Source of the DNA: an uncultured bacterium
GTDB lineage: Bacteria > DRYD01
Assembly (NCBI GenBank): GCA_937139605.1
Contig: CAKZQG010000045.1
Location: forward strand, 1-64,000
Length of the DNA: 64,000 bases
Reading direction: 5' to 3'
Shown here: piece by piece, positions 9,416 through 17,084 of the stretch
How the letters are laid out: each line of letters opens with the position of its first letter
Position numbering within the stretch: position 1 is the first letter of the stretch
The notes under the pieces: generated by a model
What the model was told of the DNA's origin: nothing
What the model saw: only the letters and a program-made list of their open reading frames with translations
Databases searched by the model: none
Position numbers and translations under genes: made by a program

Positions 9416-10631
9416 GCCACAATATATTAAAATAAAACCAATATACTTAGCATTTAATAAAATCAATAAAAACAATAATCAAATAAAACACGTTATAATA
9501 AACACTTCTCAACATTATGATTATAATATGTCCCAAGCGCTGTTTAAAGATTTATTAATAGAGAATATAGACTACCATTTAGATATAGATTATAAATTAA
9601 TAACTAATCCTGGGGAGCAAACTGCTTTAATGATGAAAAAAATCGAAAAATTAATCTTAAAGATAAATCCGGATATAGTGATGTTGTATGGTGATACGAA
9701 TAGTACCTTAGCTGGAGCTATTGTATGTTCTAAGTTAAAAATCCCGATAGCACATATAGAAGCCGGCTTAAGGAGCTATAATAAATTTATGCCAGAAGAA
9801 ATTAATAGAATCCTAACAGATCATATCTCTACATTCTTATTTTGTCCTACCAAAAACTCCGTTATTAATCTAAAAAAAGAAGGTTTTAAAAACTTAATCC
9901 CTACATTAATAACACTTAAAAAAATAAATAAACTTAATCTAAAAATTTATAACATAAATAACCCTATTGTAATAAATGTAGGGGATATTATGTACGATTT
10001 ACTTAATATAGTTCTAGATAAAATAAAAAAGAATTACAATAAAATAGATATTTTAAAAAAATTAGATATATTGAGTTTAGATTATATTTTATTAACGATT
10101 CACAGGCAAGAAAACACTGAAGATATAAACACTTTAATAGATTTATTAAATTTTGTAAAAGAAGTTTCAAAAAAATATAACAAAAAAGTTATATTTCCTA
10201 TCCATCCAAGAACATCTAAAATAATTAATGAGATTTTAAAAAGTTCAAAAGAATTGTATAAAATAATGGATAACTTTATAATAATAGAGCCTGTAAAATA
10301 TACGGATAATATATTTTTAATATTAAATGCGTTTATGGTATTAACTGATTCCGGGGGGTTACAAAAGGAAGCTTATTTATTAAAAGTTCCCACAGTAACT
10401 TTAAGGAATGAAACAGAATGGATAGAAACTTTAAAAAACAATTTTAATATACTTTATAAGGATTTTATATATAAATTTAATATGAATCATCCATTAATTT
10501 CAAAAAGGGAGGATTTATTAAAGGAGATAATGTTAAAAAGAATGGGGATAAATGAGTTTGGAGATACCAAAGCTTCTTATAAAATAATAAAATTATTACT
10601 AAATTACATCACTAAAAAATTACCATATTAA
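9384..10631 (+). CDS. wecB: UDP-N-acetylglucosamine 2-epimerase (non-hydrolysing)
   Basis: 415 aa. Starts MKKIVSIIGTRPQ, the N-terminal UDP-GlcNAc epimerase motif, and contains HIEAGLRSY, PEEINRILTDH, LLTIHRQEN, FPIHPRT and the nucleotide-binding LTDSGGLQKEAY. It interconverts UDP-GlcNAc and UDP-ManNAc, supplying ManNAc for cell-surface polysaccharide. A short insertion rich in Lys/Asn/Leu lies near residue 175-195. It overlaps the end of the upstream GTPase gene by 32 bases; there are no other polysaccharide genes nearby, so it is not part of a visible glycan cluster. Confidence 0.92.
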   Translation: MKKIVSIIGTRPQYIKIKPIYLAFNKINKNNNQIKHVIINTSQHYDYNMSQALFKDLLIENIDYHLDIDYKLITNPGEQTALMMKKIEKLILKINPDIVMLYGDTNSTLAGAIVCSKLKIPIAHIEAGLRSYNKFMPEEINRILTDHISTFLFCPTKNSVINLKKEGFKNLIPTLITLKKINKLNLKIYNINNPIVINVGDIMYDLLNIVLDKIKKNYNKIDILKKLDILSLDYILLTIHRQENTEDINTLIDLLNFVKEVSKKYNKKVIFPIHPRTSKIINEILKSSKELYKIMDNFIIIEPVKYTDNIFLILNAFMVLTDSGGLQKEAYLLKVPTVTLRNETEWIETLKNNFNILYKDFIYKFNMNHPLISKREDLLKEIMLKRMGINEFGDTKASYKIIKLLLNYITKKLPY

Positions 10632-10661
10632 TTATTTTAATTTATTTTTTATTTTGCTTTT

Positions 10662-10695
10662 GTGATATTATTTTTTTTGTGATATTATTTTTTTT
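10662..10695. repeat. 17-bp direct tandem repeat, two copies
   Basis: GTGATATTATTTTTTTT occurs twice back to back between wecB and the motB-like remnant. It looks like slippage at a poly-T tract. No function is apparent. Confidence 0.7.
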
Positions 10696-10698
10696 GGA

Positions 10699-10947
10699 TT
10701 ATTTTGGGGAATATTCAAGGATAATTTCTATTCTTTCATGTTTATTGTCGTTAGGGGGTAAATTTTTATCGAAGGGTGTTTGTCCTCCTCTAGCACTTAT
10801 AGAAATAAACCACGGCTGGATTCCACAGCCTGTTAAAATATCAGCAACATTAGCAGCTCTCATTGCAGATAATTGCCAATTTTCTTTTTGTCCTATTTGA
10901 GTTGGTTTAGTATGTCCTTCTATCCTTATCTTATATATACTATAAAC
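10699..10947 (-). pseudogene. Truncated MotB/OmpA-type peptidoglycan-binding domain
   Basis: Reading the minus strand gives ~82 residues that match the C-terminal OmpA/MotB domain: IRIEGHTKPT, then ENWQLSAMRAANVADIL, then ISARGGQTPF, then NDNKHERIEIILEY, ending at TAA (10699-10701). These are the hallmarks of the peptidoglycan-binding fold (GHTD-like, LSxxRAxxV, GxGxxxP, NRRVEI). The frame is closed upstream by TAA at 10948-10950, with no start and no transmembrane helix or plug region. The N-terminal ~150 residues of a MotB-like protein are missing. Best read as the 3' remnant of a motB-like stator or OmpA-family gene. The region 10951-11100 shows no continuation I can recognise. Confidence 0.7.
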
Positions 10948-11100
10948 TTACAAGATAATGATTATAGAGGATACAAAATTGAAAAAGTAAAAAAAACAAC
11001 TTTAGGAAATATAAAAAACTATATAATACAATTTTGGTTGTTAATAAAACACATTGCTAAGAATAAAATAACAAAAAATTAATAATTATTGCATATGTAA

Positions 11101-12294
11101 TTATAAAACAGTTATGTCTTTAAGGTATTTAATAAAATCGGCATTACGGATAATATTTTTTATTAATTTAATAGTATTTTGGATATCAACTAAATGAACG
11201 ATTTGATAATTAGTATGAATATATTTAGCAGGGACTGAGATAATAATAGTATTAGCTAAATCTTGAAGATAACCAGCATCAGTGCCACCAATATTCGGCT
11301 TCTTTATCTGTAAAGGAATATCCAAAGAATTAGCTATAAATTTAACAAATTCTATAAACTTTGGATTAGCTATATAACTTTTATCCATAATAGTCAAAAC
11401 AGGACCCTTAGAAACATAAGAAACCTGAGAATCAGTATATGGAGACTCTGCAGAAGTCGTTTCTAAAATTATAATCAAATTAGCTCTAAATCTTTCGTTA
11501 TTAAGAATAAACCGTGCACCCCTTAACCCCAATTCTTCTTGAACAGTAAAAATATGTAGAACATCAACAAAAGGATCTATATTCTTTAATAGATGTAAAT
11601 TAATATAAGTTCCAACCCTATTATCAAAAGCTTTGCCCATAACACTATAAGGAGAAATGACTTCAAAATAAGACTCCAAAAGCAAAGGATCCCCAATCTC
11701 AATTAAATCATAATTACAATCAACATCAACGTATAAATCACTAAACTCTTTAACACTAAACTCTTTTTTAATATGAGGAGGTAAAGAAGCAAAAACCCCC
11801 TTAACATACCCACTCTTAGTCTTTATAACAACCTTAGAAGATAAAAGATTCTTAACATCCCATCCCCCTATCGGCTCCACCTTAACATAAGGATACTTCA
11901 TTTTCTCACTAACAATAAACCCTACCTCATCTATATGACTAGCTAAAGCAACCTTAAACTCCTCCTGCGGAATATCCTTAAAAACAGTTATATTCCCCTT
12001 AATATCAACAGTATAAGTGTAATTATAATTTTCAATAAAATTAGTGATAATATTTTTAACATCATCTTCAAAATTAGAAACCCCAAAAGCATTAGATAAA
12101 GAAGCTAATAGATCTAAATCAATTGGATCTAATTCCTTTAAATAATTATCAATATCTTCATCAGATATTTTAAAATATTCCCTTAAATCAACAGCATTAA
12201 TATTAGATTCATAAAGATTTTCCCTTACTTCCTCAGCTACATCAGATAATACAGTTTGTTTAGTAGATACTTCTTTTTCTTTCATAATCTCCAC
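11101..12294 (-). CDS. M42-family aminopeptidase
   Basis: 397 aa. Metal ligands of the M42 family are in order: ASHIDEVG (His120, Asp122), AFDNRVG (Asp224), the catalytic/metal pair VQEELG (Glu253, Glu254), ILETTSA (Glu278, where Asp is common) and the C-terminal KYIHTNYQ His. The central PIGGWD and KGVFAS motifs also match. These dinuclear-metal enzymes form tetrahedral dodecamers that trim peptides. Unusual is an N-terminal acidic extension of ~60 residues before the normal peptidase start. Cytosolic. Preceded by a GGAGGT-type site (CCACCTC on the plus strand at 12292-12298). It would complement peptide fermentation. Confidence 0.85.
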   Translation of the reverse strand: MEIMKEKEVSTKQTVLSDVAEEVRENLYESNINAVDLREYFKISDEDIDNYLKELDPIDLDLLASLSNAFGVSNFEDDVKNIITNFIENYNYTYTVDIKGNITVFKDIPQEEFKVALASHIDEVGFIVSEKMKYPYVKVEPIGGWDVKNLLSSKVVIKTKSGYVKGVFASLPPHIKKEFSVKEFSDLYVDVDCNYDLIEIGDPLLLESYFEVISPYSVMGKAFDNRVGTYINLHLLKNIDPFVDVLHIFTVQEELGLRGARFILNNERFRANLIIILETTSAESPYTDSQVSYVSKGPVLTIMDKSYIANPKFIEFVKFIANSLDIPLQIKKPNIGGTDAGYLQDLANTIIISVPAKYIHTNYQIVHLVDIQNTIKLIKNIIRNADFIKYLKDITVL

Positions 12295-12354
12295 CTCTTA
12301 ATAATTTTTTTTCTATTTTTACTAAAATAAAGGCCATTTAAATTAGTATCTTTA

Positions 12355-13194
12355 TTAAAATTTAAAACTTTCAAAATTTTTTAAATAATAATTACCTAAA
12401 TTTTTATAACTTTTATATTTATCAATAATAAAAACTTTAAGAGAATTATTTTTAGAATCTAAAAACTTAAAATAAAAATAATCATTCCTAAAATAGGCTT
12501 CGTATAAAGATATATCAGAATTACTTAAATTATTAAAAGCTTTAAGATAATTTAAATGATCTTTATAATCCTTAATTTCTATATTTTTTTCATTATAATT
12601 TAATCTCAAAAGCATTATCTGATTTACTAAAATCTTAAGATTATCTTCAATAGGATACAAAATAGAAGCCAAATTAGGATCTATATATTTATAAAAATTA
12701 GGAGTAGAATAATCATAAAGATACATTATCTCTAAATCAGAATTATAATACTTTTTTAAATAAGCAATAATGCCAAAAGAAGTAGGATTATTTTTTAATT
12801 TTTTATTAGTTAATTTTTCCTTAGGAATAGGAGGATAATAATAAATAGGAAATTCTTTACCTTTTAAATTATATAATTCATTTAAAATAGTAAAAACATT
12901 TTTATCAATATTGAAAAAATAAATTTTATTATTATCATAATCAACTACCTGCTGAACATCATCAAATAAAAAATACTCTATATTACTTTTTAAATTATAA
13001 TCATAATATTTAAAAGATAAAACATATTCAGGAATACTTAAATTTTGATTATTAAAATTTTGATTATTAAAATTTTGGGTATTAAAATTTTGATTTGCTA
13101 AAGAAAACTTTAAAACAAAAAAATAAAAAAATATAAAAATATAAATAATATTTTTTTTAATTTGATAATCCCTAATTTTAATAATGTTATACAT
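12355..13194 (-). CDS. Unknown exported protein with Asn-rich repeat
   Basis: 279 aa. A basic start followed by a long hydrophobic run (IYIFIFFYFFVLKFSLA) looks like a signal peptide with cleavage after SLA. The mature N terminus has a short Asn/Gln/Phe repeat (NQNFNTQNFNNQNFNNQN). The rest is Tyr/Asn/Lys-rich without a family I recognise. It lies between the M42 peptidase and clpP on the same strand. It could be periplasmic or surface located; function unknown. Confidence 0.55.
   Translation of the reverse strand: MYNIIKIRDYQIKKNIIYIFIFFYFFVLKFSLANQNFNTQNFNNQNFNNQNLSIPEYVLSFKYYDYNLKSNIEYFLFDDVQQVVDYDNNKIYFFNIDKNVFTILNELYNLKGKEFPIYYYPPIPKEKLTNKKLKNNPTSFGIIAYLKKYYNSDLEIMYLYDYSTPNFYKYIDPNLASILYPIEDNLKILVNQIMLLRLNYNEKNIEIKDYKDHLNYLKAFNNLSNSDISLYEAYFRNDYFYFKFLDSKNNSLKVFIIDKYKSYKNLGNYYLKNFESFKF
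13040..13096. repeat. 15-bp tandem repeat inside the exported protein gene
   Basis: The unit ATTAAAATTTTGATT (with one variant, GGGT) repeats about three and a half times. It encodes the NQNFN segments just after the signal peptide of the 12355-13194 protein, so copy-number change would alter the mature N terminus in steps of five residues without breaking frame. Confidence 0.75.
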
Positions 13195-13244
13195 TAAATT
13201 TTACGGTTAAATTTTGTAATATATTAATTTTATATTATATTTTA

Positions 13245-13889
13245 CTATAATGGTTGTTCAGATAGAGGGGTAATATTTCTATTTTCAGGGGTAATAATAT
13301 CATCAATTATGCCATATTCTTTAGCCTCTAAAGCAGACATATAGTAATCTCTATCAGTATCTATTTCAATTTTTTCAATAGGTTGGCCTGTATGATTAGA
13401 TAATATTTCATTAATAATTTTTTTCAATCTCATAATTTCTTTGGCATGGATTTCAATATCTTTAGCTTGCCCACCGATCCCTTTTATCCAGGGTTGATGG
13501 ATCATAATCCTTGAATAAGGTAAAGCAAAGCGCTTACCTTTAGCTCCACCAGCTAATAAGACAGCCGCAGCACTTGCAGCCATCCCAACACATATCGTAG
13601 AAACATCCGGCTTTATTACCCTCATTGTATCATATATAGCTAACGCAGCAGTTATACTACCCCCTGGGCTATTTATATATAAATCTATATCTTTATCAGG
13701 ATCTTCTTTCTCTAAAAACAATAACTGCGCTATTATTAAATTAGCAATATGATCTTCAATAGCATCACCTAAAAATACTATCCTTTCTTTTAGTAATCTA
13801 GAATATATATCATAAGATCTCTCTCCTCTTGGAGTTTGCTCAACTACTATAGGAACTAAAGTATTACGATAAATACTTAAATCCCTCAT
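13245..13889 (-). CDS. clpP: ATP-dependent Clp protease proteolytic subunit
   Basis: 214 aa. Catalytic triad visible: Ser106 in GMAASAAAV, His131 in MIHQPW and Asp181 in [27 protein letters not shown] (from about residue 72) and the HTGQ motif are typical. Compared with E. coli, there is one extra residue after HQP. It forms the double-heptamer protease chamber and needs ClpX or ClpA/C, neither of which is adjacent. Length and start are normal; GGGGTGG (reverse complement of 13895-13901) is a plausible ribosome-binding site. Confidence 0.96.
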   Translation of the reverse strand: MRDLSIYRNTLVPIVVEQTPRGERSYDIYSRLLKERIVFLGDAIEDHIANLIIAQLLFLEKEDPDKDIDLYINSPGGSITAALAIYDTMRVIKPDVSTICVGMAASAAAVLLAGGAKGKRFALPYSRIMIHQPWIKGIGGQAKDIEIHAKEIMRLKKIINEILSNHTGQPIEKIEIDTDRDYYMSALEAKEYGIIDDIITPENRNITPLSEQPL

Positions 13890-14073
13890 AATCCACCCCT
13901 TCCTATCCTAATGAAAATTTTTTAATATTTTTTAGTGAAAATCCCTATATTTTATTAAAAATTAACTATCACTTAGCTTCAAAGTTTCTCTTTATTTTAT
14001 TCTACTTCTTTTAGTATAAACCTTTTTATTTTTTAGATTTATTTTTAATATCCTTAATAAATAAATAACTAAA

Positions 14074-14089
14074 ATTAACATTTTTTTTA
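14074..14089 (+). promoter_or_regulatory. TTAACAT-poly(T) motif upstream of Asn-rich-leader gene
   Basis: ATTAACATTTTTTTTA lies 83 bases before the start at 14172. The identical 16-mer occurs on the minus strand at 62159-62174, 90 bases before the carboxypeptidase start at 62069, and TTAACAT also lies about 100 bases before 23270. All three downstream genes have Asn/Ile-rich leaders. It may be a promoter element; poly-T makes chance matches easier. The rest of the 13890-14171 gap holds nothing I recognise apart from the GGGAGGG ribosome-binding site at 14159-14165. Confidence 0.3.
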
Positions 14090-14171
14090 CACTTAAATAA
14101 ATATTTTTTTTAGATTTATTTAAAAATTAAAATAGAAAAAAATAAAAAATAAAAACCGGGAGGGAACTAAC

Positions 14172-14966
14172 ATGTCAGAAATAACTACTAATAACAAAAT
14201 AAACCTAAATCTATCAAAAGGGAAAATAGATAACAATTTAATATTAACATCTAATGACCAAGATAACAACACTAATTTAAAAATTGACTTAAATACTAAT
14301 AATAATTCTTCATTAACGAATAAAGTAAGTGATATATTGTCATATACCCAAGATGGAGTAAGTAGTTTAACAGAAACTGCACAAACATTTGTAGAAAATA
14401 ATCCAGCATTTATATTCCAAAAAACCGCAGAACAACTAAAAAGCTCAATAGTAAGTGGTATATATAGCACCTTTGGGGAAGTAGTAGATAAAGTATTACT
14501 AGGAGCATTTAGAGGAGTTACCCTAGCATTTGACGCCTGGAACTTTATAAAAAAATTAAAAGAAAAAAATAAACTAAAACAAGAATTAGAAAAACTAAAT
14601 AATCAAATAAAAGAAGCTAATCTAGAAGAAACTAAAAAAGCAGAAATAGATCAAAAAATAAATAAACTATTAGAAGATATAGATGAAAACAAAATGGATT
14701 TAGGAGTAAGTGGGGGAAGAGTAATAACAGATTTATTAGGAGTAGTAGGAGCAATAGCAGGTTTAGGATTCTTAGGAGGAGCATTAGCTACAGCAGCACC
14801 ATATCTAATAGGAGTAGCCTTAGTAGGAGATATTGCTGGAATCTCTTATTATGCCTATAAAGCTATAAAAAATGGAGTTAATTCATTCCAACAAAAACTA
14901 GCACAACGAAGAGAATTAGAAATGAAACAAAAACAAACACAAACACAAACACAAATAAATACTTAA
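14172..14966 (+). CDS. Asn-rich-leader protein with coiled coil and hydrophobic hairpin
   Basis: 264 aa, strong ribosome-binding site GGGAGGGA. Layout: residues 1-50 Asn/Ser/Thr-rich and disordered, with no signal peptide; about 55-125 weakly amphipathic; about 126-175 charged coiled coil (KLKEKNKLKQELEKLNNQ); about 185-225 Gly/Ala/Leu-rich hydrophobic hairpin (GVVGAIAGLGFLGGALATAA); then a Gln/Lys-rich tail. I do not recognise the family. The combination of disordered leader, coiled coil and hydrophobic hairpin is reminiscent of type III translocator proteins, but that is architecture only. It stands alone between divergent clpP and rimI groups. Confidence 0.55.
   Translation: MSEITTNNKINLNLSKGKIDNNLILTSNDQDNNTNLKIDLNTNNNSSLTNKVSDILSYTQDGVSSLTETAQTFVENNPAFIFQKTAEQLKSSIVSGIYSTFGEVVDKVLLGAFRGVTLAFDAWNFIKKLKEKNKLKQELEKLNNQIKEANLEETKKAEIDQKINKLLEDIDENKMDLGVSGGRVITDLLGVVGAIAGLGFLGGALATAAPYLIGVALVGDIAGISYYAYKAIKNGVNSFQQKLAQRRELEMKQKQTQTQTQINT
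14933..14959. repeat. Short hexamer-like repeat (ACAAAC) at gene end
   Basis: The coding strand repeats CAAACA/ACACAA units and encodes the Gln-Thr repeat at the C terminus of the 14172-14966 protein (KQTQTQTQ). Low complexity; likely replication slippage. Confidence 0.6.
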
Positions 14967-15043
14967 TCAAGGTGTTTTTAGTAGTTATTTACCCATAATG
15001 GTGTATAGGCGGAACATAAGTGTTAGGAGATTTTTAATGTTAT

Positions 15044-15583
15044 TTAAATTTTAAACGGCGTATGGGGGGGTGAAATTCCATTATTAAGGGGTTTTTGGGG
15101 GTTACTTAACCCCCTAATTCTAAGTTCTAGTTTCATAACTAGTGCATCTTCTTTATTATAGTAATATTTTTCCCTTTTTTTTATTTCTTTATATCCAATT
15201 TTTTTATATAAATTTATAGCTTTATAATTATTAATGCTAACTTCTAAATAAGATACTTTAATTCCTTTTAAATTTAAGCAAGCAAGATGTAATATAAGTA
15301 ATAATTTAGCTAAACCCAAGTTTTGAAAATCCTTTTTTATAGCTATTTTATACAATTCACTTTCAAAAGAACTAATAAAAGATAAACAAAAGCCTACAAT
15401 ACATCCATCCTTCTTTATTACAGAAAATAAATAATTCTTATTAGTAATATAATACAAGAAATCTTCTTTATCCCATATACTAAGCCCCTTAAAGTTTTGA
15501 GAATCTATTTCTATAATATTTTCTAAATCAATTTTTGTCAAATTAAACTGATTTAAATTACTAAAAATTACCATAAAAAACAA
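15044..15583 (-). CDS. rimI: GNAT acetyltransferase, RimI-like
   Basis: 179 aa. GNAT fold with the acetyl-CoA loop QNLGLAKLLL (Q/RxxGxA) and the RimI-type end LEVSINNYKAINLYKKIGY followed by YYYNKEDALVMKLEL. RimI N-acetylates ribosomal protein S18; bacterial paralogues may act on other N termini. The protein runs ~23 residues past the normal RimI end into a G-rich DNA segment (RGLSNPQKPLNNG...), so the native stop may have been lost. First gene downstream of the ABC ATPase, trmI and cca group on the minus strand. The second Met (residue 4) could also be the start. Confidence 0.8.
   Translation of the reverse strand: MFFMVIFSNLNQFNLTKIDLENIIEIDSQNFKGLSIWDKEDFLYYITNKNYLFSVIKKDGCIVGFCLSFISSFESELYKIAIKKDFQNLGLAKLLLILHLACLNLKGIKVSYLEVSINNYKAINLYKKIGYKEIKKREKYYYNKEDALVMKLELRIRGLSNPQKPLNNGISPPHTPFKI
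15064..15114. other. G-rich segment with perfect hairpin
   Basis: In a strongly AT-rich window, this stretch has runs of 7, 4 and 5 G on the plus strand. GGGGGTT (15097-15103) and AACCCCC (15108-15114) form a perfect 7-bp stem with a 4-base loop. It lies in the C-terminal extension of rimI. It could be a terminator-like hairpin, although no T-run follows on either side, or a G-quadruplex-prone site. Confidence 0.5.
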
Positions 15584-15606
15584 AATAAAAAAATCCCCTT
15601 AAAATT

Positions 15607-16278
15607 TTAAAACAAAGAAAATAAAGTTATCTTAGAATTTAAACTAATTTTATTTAAATTAAGATTTGATTTATTAATATTATTAAAATCATAGACAACA
15701 TTGGGATTCTGAGTAAATATAATAAAACTAATTTGATTATAAAAGTCGGATAATATTTTTAAAAATGAATAATAAGAAGAATAATCTAATCCTAAAAATG
15801 GTTCATCTATTAAAAGTATTTCTTTAAAAGTTATTAATTCCCTTATGATTAGGATTTTTTGTTTATATCCAAAAGAAAGCTCACTTATTGTTTTATTTAG
15901 ATAGCTTTTTTCTATTTTAAAATATTCAAAAAACAGATCAACACTTTTATTAAAATCTATTTTAATATTTTTATTTTTAGATAATTCAAAATACAGTTTA
16001 ATATTTTGATAAACAGTTAATTTATCATAGAAATTATGGAAATCCCAAATAAAACCGATATATTTCGCATTTATTTTAATAAAATCACTATAATTTTTAT
16101 ATAAATAATTATGAAAAATTGCCTTAAATAGAGTAGTTTTACCACTACCATTATCTCCAATAATAAAATTAACACTGTTATTAACTATACTAAAGCTAAT
16201 ATCCTTAAAAATAACATCATCATCTTTGTTATATCTAAAAGAAAAATTATTAAAATCAATTAGATTTTTATTGTACAT
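15607..16278 (-). CDS. ABC transporter ATP-binding protein without partner
   Basis: 223 aa. Walker A GDNGSGKTT (41-49), signature LSFGYKQ (134-140) and Walker B ILLIDEP (154-160) are present. The switch His normally found after the last beta strand is absent: FTQNP (188-192) has Gln where His is expected. No permease gene is adjacent; the next gene (trmI) starts 10 bases away. Related to CcmA-like exporters, substrate unknown. The missing H-loop His may slow hydrolysis; it could partner a permease encoded elsewhere. Confidence 0.75.
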   Translation of the reverse strand: MYNKNLIDFNNFSFRYNKDDDVIFKDISFSIVNNSVNFIIGDNGSGKTTLFKAIFHNYLYKNYSDFIKINAKYIGFIWDFHNFYDKLTVYQNIKLYFELSKNKNIKIDFNKSVDLFFEYFKIEKSYLNKTISELSFGYKQKILIIRELITFKEILLIDEPFLGLDYSSYYSFLKILSDFYNQISFIIFTQNPNVVYDFNNINKSNLNLNKISLNSKITLFSLF

Positions 16279-16287
16279 ATAAAAATA

Positions 16288-17058
16288 TTAAGAATTATCA
16301 ACTTTTTTAGCAAAAGTTAAAAACAGAGAATGATTTAAATATTTCTCATAAGGTCTAGAACCTACGTCTCTTATTAACCATTGTCTTTCTATTATTTCAT
16401 AAGTTCTAAAATAAACGAAGCCATACTTAGAGAATATATTTCTAGATTCTTTTACTTGCTCTATATTAGGTACAACAAATACTAAATCCCCCCCACTTTT
16501 CAAAACATTTAATATTAATTCCAAATAAATATAAGGCTCTGGAAGATCTATAATAATACAATCAAAATATTCTTTATACTTTATAGGTACTTTCTTTTGC
16601 TCATCTTTAATTAATAAAGCTAAAACACAATTAATATCTCCATATTTTTTTATATTATTTAACGCATTCTTAATATTTTTAAAACTTACATCCAGAGATA
16701 AAATAGGTTTATTAATAAAATGAGATAAAAACAGAGAAAAAGCACCACTACCTAATCCTATCTCTAAAACCTTTGAACCCTTATTTATAGAAGTATTAAC
16801 TAAAATATGAGCTATATCTTTAGAATTAATAGTATTAGTTGTCCTATTAATTTTTGAGATTATATCCTTATAAGCAGGCTTTAAAACATAATAAAATTTA
16901 CCCTTAGTTGTAGTAATTTTTTTACCATAACTTATGTTTTTTAAATCATTATCTAACACTATTTTCCCTTTATGAGTAGTTAGTGAATCTATTTTATTTA
17001 TATCAGAAACTAATATTTTTGATTCAACAGAATTATATATCAAATATCCTTTAGGCAT
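16288..17058 (-). CDS. trmI: tRNA (adenine-N1-)-methyltransferase
   Basis: 256 aa. Rossmann SAM site VLEIGLGSGAFSLFLSHF, motif IV IIIDLPEPY (D-L-P-x-P typical of TrmI/Trm61), and the C-terminal ERQWLIRDVGSRP with NHSLFLTFA matching the E-R-W...RP...HTxFLTFA block. The N-terminal beta domain has the GKFYYVLKPAYKDII segment (normally ending in K-R-x-x-Q-x-x-Y-P). It makes m1A58 in the T-loop of tRNAs. Sits between cca and an ABC ATPase on the minus strand, with cca suggesting a tRNA-maturation pair. Confidence 0.85.
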   Translation of the reverse strand: MPKGYLIYNSVESKILVSDINKIDSLTTHKGKIVLDNDLKNISYGKKITTTKGKFYYVLKPAYKDIISKINRTTNTINSKDIAHILVNTSINKGSKVLEIGLGSGAFSLFLSHFINKPILSLDVSFKNIKNALNNIKKYGDINCVLALLIKDEQKKVPIKYKEYFDCIIIDLPEPYIYLELILNVLKSGGDLVFVVPNIEQVKESRNIFSKYGFVYFRTYEIIERQWLIRDVGSRPYEKYLNHSLFLTFAKKVDNS

Positions 17059-17084
17059 AAAAATAATTAAAAAAATATAATAAT

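Noticed and set aside
10873-11082. 69-aa plus-strand ORF after wecB
   Set aside because: It overlaps the motB-like remnant read on the minus strand; no start site or domain.
14120-14470. 116-aa minus-strand ORF near the Asn-rich-leader gene
   Set aside because: Overlaps the better-supported plus-strand gene with a strong ribosome-binding site and no known domain.
15097-15114. Rho-independent terminator
   Set aside because: The hairpin is perfect, but neither strand has a T-run following it, so listed only as a G-rich hairpin.
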